Below, piece by piece: positions 1 to 11,200 of a stretch of DNA of 64,000 nucleotides. Both the position numbers and the translations under genes were made by a program. Position 1 is the stretch's first letter. Every line of letters starts with the position of its first letter. The DNA is from Microstegium vimineum (taxonomy: Eukaryota > Streptophyta > Magnoliopsida > Poales > Poaceae), in the NCBI GenBank assembly GCA_022036555.1, contig CM039126.1, forward strand, positions 31,519,925 through 31,583,924, read 5' to 3'. The notes beneath the pieces were generated by a model, which saw nothing but the letters and a program-made list of their open reading frames with translations, was not told where the DNA came from and did no database searches.

Positions 1-1087
1 CACACAATCTCCACCATGATAGAATTTATCATTTTAATACTCTAGCCCTCAATAGGCACCTGGAACGGTAGTACAAACAACAACCACATTTCAAACACTG
101 AAGTCAAATTCTGGGGATATTAATGTAATGACCCAAAGGAATAAAACTGAAACCTTCTGTGAACAAAAAACAAAAGCGTAGGCAATAATTATCCAATAAA
201 AGAATTATCAAAAGCAGTCATACATTAATCATGTCATCTCAAACATTACACTCCAGTGGAAACATTACTGCTAAGTCAAACATTTAGCAAAACTGTACCA
301 GTGGTATTAATGTTTAAAGAATATAAGACAAAGAAACGAAAGGCCACAACAATGTCAAACAATATATACAGCAATAAAATAGTTGAATAAACTAATTAGC
401 AATAAATGAAGTAAACGGCAAATGTTTATCTGCTATAAAAAGAAGGCAGCATTTACAAGGCTACAAAGCCTAATAAAAACCACCAAATTGCTACATTGAA
501 TACATAGTACCAGATGATAAAATGTGTGTGGTTTAATTACTCCCTTTCATTCAAGCTGAAATCCAGAAACAAACAGGGAATAAGGTAAACATAATTGATA
601 GGAGATAATAGTATTGACACCTTCTAAGTTTGATTTACAAAAGTAGGATTTATTGCAATTTAATCTTCTTGAAAAGAATTTCTGAAATCAACTGGCTACT
701 CAAAGACATGAGAACTTCCAAAATATTTCTTCGATGGAACTTTCAAGGAAATAATAAGTTCTTCGAAATAATTTTGTAAAATTATTGATTGGACGACGAT
801 AGTCCAAATGGATAAAAATCAAAACCTTCATTGACCAGAAACCATCTCATGTTCTGATCACCCAACCAAATGATCATGACCTCCAAAAAGAAATATCACA
901 TTGGTCAAGAAATACTCCAATGTTACAGTACTACACTCAACTGGGAACATTACTTAAGTCATTTTTTTTTGAAAACATATTACTTAGTAATTGCTTTACT
1001 GTAAACAATTACTTCAACATCAAATCCATTTATTATCCAAATGTAATATTCCCTTCTGAGCACTCAGCAGTAATCATATACTCATAT
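1..1087. other. AT-rich noncoding stretch
   Basis: No open reading frame with recognisable protein similarity and no clear repeat structure. It lies downstream of the minus-strand gene at 2033..2380. A splice donor directly after that gene's stop codon means part of this stretch could be its 3' UTR or a 3' UTR intron, but I cannot place an acceptor. Confidence 0.5.
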
Positions 1088-1215
1088 CCCTATGAGCACT
1101 CTTTTTTTTTTGCGAACATGCTTGGCATGTATTTCATTAAGCAGAGATAGAAAGTTTGTTACAACGAACTGCAGCTACGGTGATCCAAGGATAACCGAAG
1201 CTCAAAGCCCCTTGT

Positions 1216-1240
1216 CCCCCCCCCCCCCCCCCCCCCCCCC
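1216..1240. repeat. 25-base C homopolymer
   Basis: An uninterrupted run of 25 C lies inside the LINE 3' part. Such runs are prone to length error in sequencing, so the exact length is uncertain. Confidence 0.9.
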
Positions 1241-1274
1241 ACCGCGACTGAACTATCTGCCACAGGGAGTCCAC

Positions 1275-1595
1275 TCAAGATTGACGCCGAAACGCCTCAA
1301 AGCTCCTCAGGTGCCTGTATCCCACCACGCACCAGAGCACAATTTCTCTTTCAATCAACTCAAGCAGCTGTGTTGCCGAGTTCAAGGTCCTGTCAAATGT
1401 TCTTGCATTTCTTTCTTTCCAAAGAAACCAGCCGATCAAGAAGAAGAGGGAATCAAAGCCTCGGCGGATGGCCTTGGGCAACAGCTTCCTAGAGGAAGTC
1501 CACCATTGCATTACGCCTTCTTCTCTGACCGTCACCAGCTCATGCACATGGAAGCTTCTTAGACAAAGCGACCAGACTTCCTTACTGAACACACA
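1275..1595 (-). pseudogene. LINE reverse-transcriptase zinc-binding (zf-RVT) domain remnant
   Basis: The minus-strand frame reads through about 105 codons to a stop at 1275. The pattern CVFSKEVW, then a hydrophobic segment ending in WFLWKERNARTF, is typical of the zf-RVT domain at the C terminus of plant L1-type ORF2 proteins. All upstream catalytic parts (endonuclease, reverse transcriptase core) are absent because the insertion is 5'-truncated, so it cannot act alone. The reading frame is still open across the fragment, which suggests a fairly recent insertion. Confidence 0.75.
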
Positions 1596-1610
1596 CCCTA
1601 TGAGCACTCT

Positions 1611-2032
1611 AGAGTAATCAACCCACCAGTATGGCTCAACCGATCAAGATGCATCGACATTGATGATACCACCTCATAGCTATCTGGAGCCTGAAGCCCC
1701 TTTGTACACCACATGCACGCATAGTTCACATAGAGGTAAAACTGCAAATAATCAAATATTAACACTTGCAGGAATCAACATTTTTGTACTGATAGTTCAA
1801 CCATATACCAACAGGAATTTAGTCATGCATATGCATCTAAACAAACGCAGAACATTCTAAGACCCTAACCCCAACCAAATTTGTTTCTTGACAGATGGAA
1901 ATCTTGTTAATAAAAAGAAAAGAAAGCTAGTTTCTAGAAAAACAAAAACAATTCTCCAAATTATCCCGGTACCTACGAACCAACATATCAGACGGTGGAA
2001 CAGGAAAGAAAAGTGCGTTCACCACTCACCAG
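1611..2032. other. downstream region of the 2033..2380 gene with 3' UTR splice donor
   Basis: On the minus strand the gene's TGA (2035..2033) is followed after three bases by CTG/GTGAGT, with the donor GT at 2029..2028. This is a strong plant donor. It suggests an intron in the 3' UTR running through this region. No coding sequence is recognised here. Confidence 0.5.
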
Positions 2033-2380
2033 TCAATTCTCCTCTTTAGCGACGGATTTGCTGTTGGCGTCGTGTTGCGGCTCGGCCCGGGACGGGAGCG
2101 GGTTTGACCCCTTGACAAGCCATCCGAGCGCGAAGAAGGCAGAGCCGGCGAGGATGGCTGTGCCCCAGGCGTGGGAGTACCAGCGGCTGTACTGCCGCAC
2201 GGCGAACCGCCACTGGTCACGAAGAGTGGCCGAATCGGGGATCGAGGCATCTGGCGGATTTGGGTATCCGGCGCTGCCCGCGTGCGCGCTGCCGCCGCCG
2301 GGTAAGCGGGGACGACCGACGCCGCCCTCCGGCGGCGGGGGCGGCGGGGGAGTGGTGGGCTTCGCCTGGTGGTTTGCCAT
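2033..2380 (-). CDS. small single-membrane-span protein, probable mitochondrial complex I subunit ESSS-like (115 aa)
   Basis: The ORF runs from ATG at 2380..2378 to TGA at 2035..2033, 115 codons with GC-rich third positions typical of grass genes. The frame is open a little further upstream but has no ATG there, so this ATG is preferred. The protein has a proline-rich N terminus (seven prolines in a row near residue 10), a basic-aromatic stretch containing QWRFAVRQYSRWYSHAWG, one hydrophobic helix (about residues 70-88, AILAGSAFFALGWLV), and KGSNPLPS just after it. This layout matches, from family memory, the short plant proteins reported as ESSS/NDUFB11-type accessory subunits of mitochondrial NADH:ubiquinone oxidoreductase, in the inner membrane. 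That identity is inferred; the reading frame is well supported. A chromovirus sits 222 bp upstream of the start. Confidence 0.7.
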   Translation of the reverse strand: MANHQAKPTTPPPPPPPEGGVGRPRLPGGGSAHAGSAGYPNPPDASIPDSATLRDQWRFAVRQYSRWYSHAWGTAILAGSAFFALGWLVKGSNPLPSRAEPQHDANSKSVAKEEN

Positions 2381-2602
2381 TCCGGACTTTACTGATCGAG
2401 CCTGAAGCAAGCTTCGACGTGGAGGCCTACCCTAGCACAGCCACGCTGCAGTGCGACATGGCTGATGCTCTTTAGCCCCCGTCGCCCGGCAGGCCAGTTT
2501 CTACTCTAGCATGGGTGAAAACGGATCACAAGGGAAGAAAAGGTCCATTTGCATAATGTTTATTTTTTTCATAATAGGTCCAGTTGCATAACTGATGTAC
2601 AC

Positions 2603-5541
2603 TATAACACCCTAAAATTTGAAATTAGAAATTAAGTTTTAATTTGCTTAAATTTGTTTTAATTCAAATGTTTTTTTGTGAAACATAGAATTAAAAACAT
2701 AAAATTTAAAACTAATATCATGTTAGGGTTAACATGTTTGAGCATTGCATGCCTCTGCATTTTTCTTGTCATTGTTTGAAGTTGCAAAACCCTGGAAAAT
2801 ATTTCAAATCCATTTTCGAAATCAATTTTCAAAAATCAAATTTTAAAAGAAAAAGAAAAAGAAAAAGGGAAAACCTTACCCCTCTCTTTCTGGCCCAGCA
2901 AGCAAACCGGCCTGCTTCCCTCCCTTCCTTCTCTCTCCCTCCCGCAGTGGGCCGGCCCAGTTCGCCGCAGGCCCGCACCGCGCCATCCCCTCCTTCCTTC
3001 TCCCACTGACGAAGCGGCCCCGCCCGTCAGCTCCCCCTCGCGCTCGCGTCCGAGCCGGACTCTGTCCGCCGCGTCGCGCCGCGCCGCATTCGTCCCGCGT
3101 CCGCGCGCGCATAACCGCCCCGGACTCTCCCTCTGCCTCCCATATATAGCGCCGCCACCGCGTCGCTCTTTTCCCCCATCGTCTCGCATCAGCAGTAGCA
3201 GCGCCGCCGCGTTCCGCCGTCGTCCGAGCAGAGCGCCGCCGCCATTCTGTGCAACTCCGACCGCGGTGAGTCTCCCCGACATGCGCATCATCTCCGCGAA
3301 GCCCCCGAACGCTCTATCTCCCTCCTCTCCCTCTCTTTTGTGCACTGGTAGCCCACGCCGCCGTGCACAGAGAAGCCGCCGCCGCGGTTCACCGTCGTCG
3401 GCGTTTTCCGTCCGCCCCCGAGCCCTGCAGTGGCCCTGGGTGGGTTCGCCGTGTTCTCCTCTTGCTCCCCGAGCCTTTTGCCGGCCGGATTGAGCACCCG
3501 AGCCTCTGATCATCTCGCGCCGCCGTGTACAGAGGTCTCGCTGCCGCTGTGCTACGTCGCCGGCCACCCACGGCCAACCCCGAGCCTCGCCGTGGCCCGG
3601 GGCGAGTTCGCCGTGCTCTCCTCTCTCTCCCGGTGCTTTCGGTTGGGAAAACCGAGCACCATAGCTCGGGGTTGCCCATCGCCGGCGAGCTTCGGCCGTC
3701 GGGCATGGAGCCCCGCCGTGCGCCGCCCTTCTCCGGCCACAGCGCCGCCTTCTCCCTCCCCTGATCTAATCTGAGCCCTCCATCTCAGATCCAGTGGCTC
3801 AGGATCAAAGATACCCCTTCGGGTGGTAACTTTGCTAAAGAGACCCTGAGTTTTCTGACCCTCAACCCGCGGTCCCCAAAGCGTCTTTGACCTTTACGCT
3901 TTCCCTCTCTGGAAAACGTATTCTCTGTTAAATCTGATTTAATTTGAAAATAAAAGAAAAACCCTAATTACAGTTTTGCCACTGATATTCAAATGCCTAT
4001 ATTTTCTTCGTTTTAAATCCAAATCGATCTGTTCAAGTTGCGTTAGATCCGTAATTTTATGCTCTATCCAGTAGTATAGGTTTCATCTATGTTAATTACT
4101 TTTGAAAATCAAAGTAAATTAATTTGTTAATGCTTTAATCTTGCCCTCTTCAAAATCTTGTTTAATCTATAACTTCTTCCTTTTAGATCCGATTAGTGTG
4201 GTTCTCGTGTCTTTGTGATCGTAGTAAAGTATAGATCTATTTTATAACCTTTTAAAAACCTCTTTATTGTTTATGGTGTAATGTTCTGATCATATCTTTA
4301 TTACTTTGTGTATGATTGTTCGGATGATTGCGTGGTGATGTTGATCGAGTACAACCGGTGAGATCTTCGGTGAGCTAGAGTTCTTTGCAGCAGATCAGGA
4401 TCACCAAGAGCTTTGGGATCAAGGCAAGTTTAACATGGGATCATCCTTGTTACCTATTCACCCTAATTCATCTAGTCATTATTGCATGTGTCTAATTTGA
4501 TTCCTATTAGATCTATACCATAGCTTTGTTATCCTTTACCTTGTCACCATGGGTTTATATGCACATGGGTAGCTCTGCTATGCTTTACAATAATGGATCT
4601 TGAGATGAATCTTGACTAATGATATATGCAACAATGAGATAAAACTGGCTTTTATGGCAACATGGAATAGGACCCCACTGTAGGGCAAAAGCTGGGATTT
4701 CAAATACAACCACGAGTGCTATATGGCTCTGGCTTTAGTTAAATATAAAGTTTGGACTAGCATGTTTGTGGTTCGTGAAAGACAGCTTTGCCGAGCTGGT
4801 TATGGGGTATAGCTTGTTTGGGGACCGTTGCGGGTGGTAGCATCGGGGTGTCCCATATTCCCCTTTGCATTGGGTCCGTAAGGTCCGCTACATGTTAGAA
4901 AGAGCTTTTGAAAGACTTCATAGTGTTCCCTGCCCACTCACCTTGGTAGTGTTATGGGACTAGCTATCCCGGGCATATGGGTAACATGGCTTGTGCGTAA
5001 AGTGTATAACCTCTGCAGAGTGTAAACCTATCATGATAGCCCTGCTCACGGTTACGAGCGGCCTAGAAAACTCACAGTGTAGATGATCATGTTGTTTAAT
5101 GGTTGATGTTGTTTACTAATCTTATCATGTGGTTATTAATTGGGTTTTGCATAACTAAAGCTAAGTGTTGGTAAAACTTGACCAAGATAAAAGCAACCGC
5201 AGTACAGACAGTGTCAGCCTTTTGAGCTTCATAACCCTATGTTACTCTTGCTGAGTACTTTAAGTGCTCACTCTTGCTTTCTCAACCCCTTCAGATGGCT
5301 ATGAAGACTACCGTGAGGAGTACTAGGCTAGTGGTCAACCAGTCGGCGTTCCCTGTGAAGTGGAGCTTCGTCGCGAGAGTTATCTTTATTTTCCGCTGTT
5401 TTGTTTAAGAATATTATTCGTTATGTAATAAGCACTCAGTGATGGTATTATTTAAAGATTTGTCGGCTTATGTGTGTGATTGATCTCTGGGCACACATGA
5501 GTTACTCATATTCAATTTTATCCTTAAAATTGGGTGTGACA
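2603..5541 (+). repeat. 5' LTR of chromovirus
   Basis: 2939 bp, closely similar to 11613..14542 throughout with scattered single-base differences. It begins with A/T-rich DNA, then a CT- and GC-rich island (about 2880-3770) with a TATA box at 3143, then AT-rich DNA, and ends GGGTGTGACA. Open frames in the GC island are composition artefacts. Confidence 0.95.
3143..3149 (+). promoter_or_regulatory. TATA box of 5' LTR
   Basis: TATATAG follows a CT-rich stretch, and the matching site is at 12145..12151 in the 3' LTR. It is the expected core promoter for the genomic transcript. A good splice-donor sequence (GCGGTGAGTC) follows about 120 bp downstream. Confidence 0.65.
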
Positions 5542-5544
5542 AAT

Positions 5545-5556
5545 TGGTATCAGAGC
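5545..5556 (+). promoter_or_regulatory. primer-binding site (initiator tRNA-Met)
   Basis: TGGTATCAGAGC starts three bases after the 5' LTR. It is complementary to the 3' end of plant initiator tRNA-Met, the usual primer for chromovirus minus-strand DNA synthesis. Confidence 0.9.
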
Positions 5557-5714
5557 AAGTGTTGATTGTAGGACGCAAGCCTAGTTAGAATGGTCTTCTT
5601 ACCTTCTCTTTTCATGCTTACATTCTTGCATAAATAATTTCTCAAATTGTTTTTTTGCTACACTTGACTTATTCTATTGTGAAAATTTTGTTCTAATCTA
5701 TCTCTATCTTTGTC

Positions 5715-6515
5715 ATGGATAAAGATGCCTACCCTTCGTCGGTCAGCCGCATCAGCACCGGAGGACGTGCCCCTCCTAAACCTCAATCTCCAGTGGTGGA
5801 ACCTCAGGAAGAACCAGAGGAAGAGATCCAGGAAATCTCCAGTAGCGAAGAGTACCACGGGGAAGAAAGCCCCCATGCCCCAAGTGCTGATGTTAATTCC
5901 TCTACTTTCGATGTTGCCGGTGAAGACCTGCCAGAAGAGCCAGGGTGGATCCACACTAAGTATATACGAGGAGGAGCGAATAGCAGCTACGCTCACTCTC
6001 AACTGGTGGATCTTGTGGGAGAATGCCACCCAGGACCCGAAGTTGCAACTATGTACACTTGCAAGGAATACAAGCACCCCCTTGCCAACACCTACTGGAA
6101 GGTGAAGATCTACATCTGTGGAAGTGCTGGTGTGCAAGCAGCTGAACGTGTGGATTATACCTTCCATAGTTGTGTTGCTCATCCTACCATAGAAGCAAGT
6201 ATGAAGGACGCTGCGTTCTCTGCGTATATGGCCATCCACAACAAGTTCAGAGAAAGGATTGCCAACACCCGACGTCGTTTCATCCCTCGCTTCGATGCGG
6301 AGCAAGGTTGGATAATCGCCGAACCTAACGGTGAAGGTGGCCCCGTCTTGAATGAGCTCGTTAACTTTGTTCAAGAGATGATGAGCATGTATGGTCATCT
6401 CCTAATAGAAGCAAGGGAGCTGCGCAAGGAGCTTAAGCGCAGTCACCAACAACAAGATGAGCTTCGTGAAGAGTTTGGATTGCCTTTGAACTTCAAGAAG
6501 ATCAAGAAGAGTTAG
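5715..6515 (+). CDS. extra retroelement ORF upstream of gag (266 aa), function unknown
   Basis: An uninterrupted frame from ATG 5715 to TAG 6515, lying between the PBS and gag on the sense strand. The N-terminal third is acidic and proline-rich (EEPEEEIQEISSSEE). The middle is mixed with several Cys and His but no clear metal-binding spacing. The last 70 residues are basic and likely coiled-coil (EARELRKELKRSHQQQDEL). I do not recognise a named domain. Additional ORFs in this position are known in some plant gypsy elements. It is notable that this frame is intact while gag and pol of the same copy are broken. It could be an accessory or structural protein of the element, or be unbroken by chance. 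Confidence 0.6.
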   Translation: MDKDAYPSSVSRISTGGRAPPKPQSPVVEPQEEPEEEIQEISSSEEYHGEESPHAPSADVNSSTFDVAGEDLPEEPGWIHTKYIRGGANSSYAHSQLVDLVGECHPGPEVATMYTCKEYKHPLANTYWKVKIYICGSAGVQAAERVDYTFHSCVAHPTIEASMKDAAFSAYMAIHNKFRERIANTRRRFIPRFDAEQGWIIAEPNGEGGPVLNELVNFVQEMMSMYGHLLIEARELRKELKRSHQQQDELREEFGLPLNFKKIKKS

Positions 6516-7152
6516 GACTAGGAATCCCTTTATAGTTATTCGCTAGATCGTGAGTCGTGTGTGCTAGTGATCTTCTAAGTGTTTAGTTGCTTGTGCTTTT
6601 GCTAATGTGTGAGTTGGTTCTTTGTAATGATTGTTGAGGTTGTGGGCCTGTCCACAACACTCATAGCTTAGGTTGGGTTATCTGAAAGCTTAATAATAAT
6701 AAAGTTGCAGTTTTCTTTAATCTATCTTTTTAGACCTCTCTCTCTTGTTAATTTTTCTTAATTAATTCTGAACGTCCTAAAATCACCAAAAGTTAACTTA
6801 AAACAGTAGACTTCCTTATCTTTCCGTGGCCTCAAGAAGCACCCTCATATCTGTTCGGAGTTAAGAGAAACAATTCCTACGAGTTGATGTTTCTGCGCAG
6901 TTTGGTAATCTGGACAGATCTGTTTAAACGTAGTTTATGACTAAGTTAATTTCAGAATTAGAAAAAGTCAGAATTACGAAAGTCGTAGATAACTTCTTTA
7001 TATTTCCAGCCATGTAAGCTTTGCCTCTGTTTGAGTTCGGGAACTTCAGATATGACTGTTTTTCTAGATTGCTGTTGTGCTGAAAATCCAGAAAAGTTGC
7101 AGACTCATCGCGTGTCAGGTTTTAAACATTGTTCTTATGTTCTATGTGCCAG
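6516..7152 (+). other. noncoding spacer before gag
   Basis: About 640 bp with no supported coding frame. It probably holds the leader or splice signals that separate the extra ORF from gag. Confidence 0.5.
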
Positions 7153-8228
7153 ATGCCTCGCACCAGGACTAACTCCGGATCTAACACCAGTGAAAACAAC
7201 AACGGCAACAACAACCAGCACCCTCTACCTCCACCACTGCGATGACCCCAGAACAGATGCAGACTTAGATGATGCAGACAATGCAAGCCATGATGCAGTT
7301 CATGCAGAATCAACCCCATCAACCTGTTGGAGCTCCACCTGTCAACAAGCGGAGGGAATTCCTGCAAGGGCACCCTCCTATCTTCTCTCATGCCAGTGAT
7401 CCGTTGGAGGCGGATGATTGGTTGCGTGCGGTGGAGAAGCAACTCAACATCGCGCAGTGCAATGACCAGGAGAAGGTTCTGTATGCTTCTGGTCAACTTC
7501 AAGGTGCAGCTCAGACTTGGTGGGAAACGTATCAAGATGCTCGCCCCGGCAATGCCCCCGCTATCACATGGGAAGAGTTTTCCTGGGACTTCGAGGCATG
7601 CCACATCCCAGAGGGAATCATAGAGCTGAAGCAAGAAGAATTCAGGAATCTTCGGTTGGGACAGATGTCAGTCAGCGAGTACCATGACAAGTTCTCGCAG
7701 CTAGCTCGCTATGCTCCCAATGAAGTAAGGGATGATGCTGATAAGCAGCGTCTCTTCTTAAAGGGGATCTACTATGAACTCCGGTTGCAGCTGAAGGGTA
7801 ATACATACCTGAATTTCCAATCCTTGGTGAACTGTGCCATCGTCCTAGACAATGAACGCAGGGAGATGGACAAGAAGAGGAAGCTTAGGGGACAAGCTTC
7901 TGGGAGCAACACCCGCCAACGTCCCAACTATCCTCAGCAGGGTTACCAGCAGAGGTACCAAGGATCTAACTTTGGGAACCATAACCCGAACCAGCAACGT
8001 CCACCATTCCAGCAACAGGGTGGTTACTCGGGACCTCGTCAAGGCTCATCCAGGAGTACCCCAGCAAAGACGAATGTTCCCAATACCCCACCAAGTGTTT
8101 TGCTTGTGGTGAACCCGGACATCTCTCCTATAACTGCCCCAAGAAGCAAAACACACCAAACCCTCCAAGTCAGAACAACAATAACCAGAGAGGAAGGTAC
8201 CAGCCACCCCCTCATAATAGGAGCGTGA
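7153..8228 (+). pseudogene. gag: chromovirus gag (capsid and nucleocapsid), frameshifted
   Basis: A likely start ATG at 7153 opens an Asn-rich N terminus. A frameshift near 7240 and a TAG near 7267 break it before the main open segment (7269 onward). That segment carries the retrotransposon gag core (DPLEADDWLRAVEKQLN, WWETYQ, VSEYHDKFSQLARYAP). It then becomes Gln/Asn/Arg-rich, as gag tails are. The CCHC zinc knuckle (CFACGEPGHLSYNCP, about 8098-8142) is in another frame, so a further shift occurred before about 8095. Gag would form the cytoplasmic particle that packages element RNA; this copy could not do so intact. Confidence 0.88.
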
Positions 8229-11200
8229 ACCATGTCTCTGCAGAAGCAGCTCAGGAAGCACCAGAAGTGATGATGGGTACGTTCCTTGTCAACTCCATCC
8301 CTGCTACTGTTCTTTTCGATTCCAGAGCATCGCATTCTTTTATATCGCAAGCTTTTGTTAGAATGCATGGAACATCATTAGTAGCAATGCAAAACCCTAT
8401 AATCGTAAATTCACCGGGTGGGGTTATGAGAACCGATTGTTATTGTCCATCGGTTACTGTTACTCTAAGGGGGGTAGACTTCAAAGCTCAGCTTACAGTT
8501 TTGAGGACCGCTGGGATTGATGTTATATTGGGTTTGGACTGGATGAGAAAGCAAGATGCAGTGATCAAGTGTGATAAGAAGATAGTTGAACTGTCTACAC
8601 CTACAGGAAACAGGATCAGTGTTGAAGTGGTTATGCAACCTCCACCGACAACCGCCGTCAACCAGCTTGAGGAGAATGACAACCCAACAGATAGGGTTGT
8701 GGATGAATTTCTAGATATGTTCCCGGAAGATTTGCCAGGTATGCCTCCCGATCGTGACATTGAATTTATAATTGAGTTAATACCTGGAACTGCACCTATA
8801 GCTAAAATACCATATAGGATGGGAATAAAAGAATTAGAAGAACTTAAGAAACAAATTAAAGAGTTGTCGGATAAAGGTTTTATTCGTCCTAGTTCTTCAC
8901 CTTGGGTGCACCAGTTATCTTTGTTGACAAGAAAGATGGCAGTCAGAGGATGTGTGTTGACTATCGGTCACTCAATGAGGTCACTATCAAGAACAAGTAT
9001 CCTTTGCCCAGAATCGACGATTTGTTTGATCAGTTGAAAGGTGCTTGTGTGTTCTCCAAGATTGATCTTCGGTCTGGTTATCATCAGTTGAAGATCCGTG
9101 CTTCAGATGTTCCCAAGACAGCATTCACTATGAGGTATGGGTTGTATGAATATACGGTGATGTCATTCGATCTTACCAATGCACCTGCATACTTCATGTA
9201 TCTGATGAACAAGGTCTTTATGGAATATCTGGATAAGTTTGTGGTGGTATTTATTGATGATATTCTGATCTACTCCAAGAACGATGATGAACATGCTGAA
9301 CACTTGAGATTGGTATTACAGAAGCTTCGAGAGCACCAGTTGTACGCTAAAAAGAAGTAAGTGTGAGTTTTGGTTGAAAGAAGTTTCTTTTCTTGGCCAT
9401 GTTGTGTCTAATGGAGGTATATCAGTTGATCCTAGTAAGGTGGAAGATGTACTGAATTGGAAACCCCCAACCAATGTCAGTGAGATTCGCAGTTTTCTTG
9501 GTTTGGCTGGATATTATAGAAGGTTCATTGAAGGATTTTCTAAGCTAGTTAAACCTATGACCGCGTTGCTTGAGAAGGATGCCAAGTTTGTTTGGTCAGA
9601 GAAGTGTCAGACGAACTTTGAAGAACTGAAGAAGAGATTGACTACAGCACCTGTGTTGACCTTGCCAGACTTGAGTCAGAAGTTCTCTATCTATTGTGAT
9701 GCCTCTCGCCTTGGTTTGGGTTGTGTGCTAAGGAAGAGTTGTTGCGTATGCTTCGCGACAACTGAGGAAACATGAGTTGAATTATCCGACTCATGACTTG
9801 GAGTTAGCAGCTGTGGTTCATGCATTGAAGATATGGAGACATTATCTTATTGGTCAAAGTGTGACATCTACACCGACCATAAGAGTTTGAAGTATATCTT
9901 TACTCAATCAGATCTGAATTTGAGGCAACGCCGTTGGTTGGAGCTGATCAAGGATTATGACTTAGATGTTCACTATCATCCTGGTAAAGCCAATGTTGTG
10001 GCCGATGCTCTTAGCAGGAAAAGTTATGCTAATGAGATTCGGACAATACCTATGCCTGAAGAGTTGTGTGCTGAACTTGAGCATCTCAACTTGAGCATTG
10101 TTGCTAACACTATGGAGATGGTAGTGGAGCCTACACTAGAGAAGGAGATTTGTGAAGGTCAGTTGCAGGATAAGAATCTGCAGTTGATAGTTGAGAACTT
10201 GAAGAAAGGAAAATCACCAGGTTTCCGGTTAGACGACAATGGTACACTGTGGTATGGAAAAAGGATCTGTGTCCCCAACATCAAGTCTATTCGACAGACG
10301 ATTCTGCGAGAAGCTCATGAGTCAACCTACTCGATACATCCTGGAAGCACTAAGATGTACCTAGATCTTAAAGAGAAATATTGGTGGGTTGGATTGAAAC
10401 GTGACATGGCAGAATATGTAGCAATATGTGATACCTGTCAGAGGGTTTAAAGCAGAACATCAGAGACCTACCGGACTGTTGCAACCGATGAAGATACCTG
10501 AATGGAAGTGGGACGAAGTTGATATGGATTTCATAGTTGGGTTACCGCTTACTCGGAAAGGTTATGACTCAATCTGGGTCATAGTTGATCGCTTGACAAA
10601 GGTAGCTCACTTCTTGCCAGTTCAAACCACTTATACGGGAGCACAGTTAGCGGAGTTATACATGGAAAGAATAGTATGTCAGCATGGAGTTCCAAAGAAA
10701 ATCGTGTCAGATAGAGGAACCCAGTTTACTTCGCATTTTTGGAGGAAAGTGCATGAGTCCCTTGGAACCGTGTTGAATTTTAGCTCAGCCTATCACCCCA
10801 AGACAGATGGACAGACAGAAAGAACAAATCAAGTGCTAGAAGATATGTTGAGAGCTTGTGCTTTGTAGTATGGTACTAGTTGGGACAAGAGTTTGCCCTA
10901 TGCTGAATTCTCATATAACAACAGTTATCAGGAAAGTCTTAAGATGGCACCGTTTGAAGCTTTGTATGGACGGAAGTGTAGAACTCCGTTGTTCTGGAAT
11001 CAAACGGGAAAAACCCAAGTGTTTGGACCAGATGTTCTGAGAGATGCAGAAGAAGAAGTCCGAGTAATCAGAGATAATCTGAAGATAGCACAGTCCCAAC
11101 AGAAGAGTTACGCTGATAACCGAAGAAGAGATTTATCTTTTGAAGTAGGTGATTATGTTTACTTGAAAGTGTCACCTATGAGAAGTGTGAAACGGTTCAA

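Larger units (their letters stand above)
1103..1595 (-). mobile_element. 5'-truncated LINE (non-LTR retrotransposon) insertion
   Basis: A perfect 15-base direct repeat, CCCTATGAGCACTCT, lies at 1088..1102 and 1596..1610 and brackets this segment. The T run at 1102..1110 is the poly(A) tail read on the minus strand. Long target-site duplications plus a poly(A) tail are the mark of target-primed reverse transcription by a LINE. The insert is only about 0.5 kb, so it is strongly 5'-truncated. It keeps the C-terminal zinc-binding region of the reverse transcriptase polyprotein and a 3' untranslated part with a C run at 1216..1240. Confidence 0.85.

Noticed and set aside
2836..3774. Long Arg/Gly/Pro-rich open frames on both strands, repeated at 11885-12776 and partly at 33837-34898
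   Set aside because: They lie in GC islands of LTRs, overlap in many frames, and have no domain; composition makes stops rare.
5658..6398. Minus-strand 246-aa frame opposite the extra chromovirus ORF
   Set aside because: Antisense shadow of 5715..6515; the sense frame fits the element's orientation and has an ATG start.
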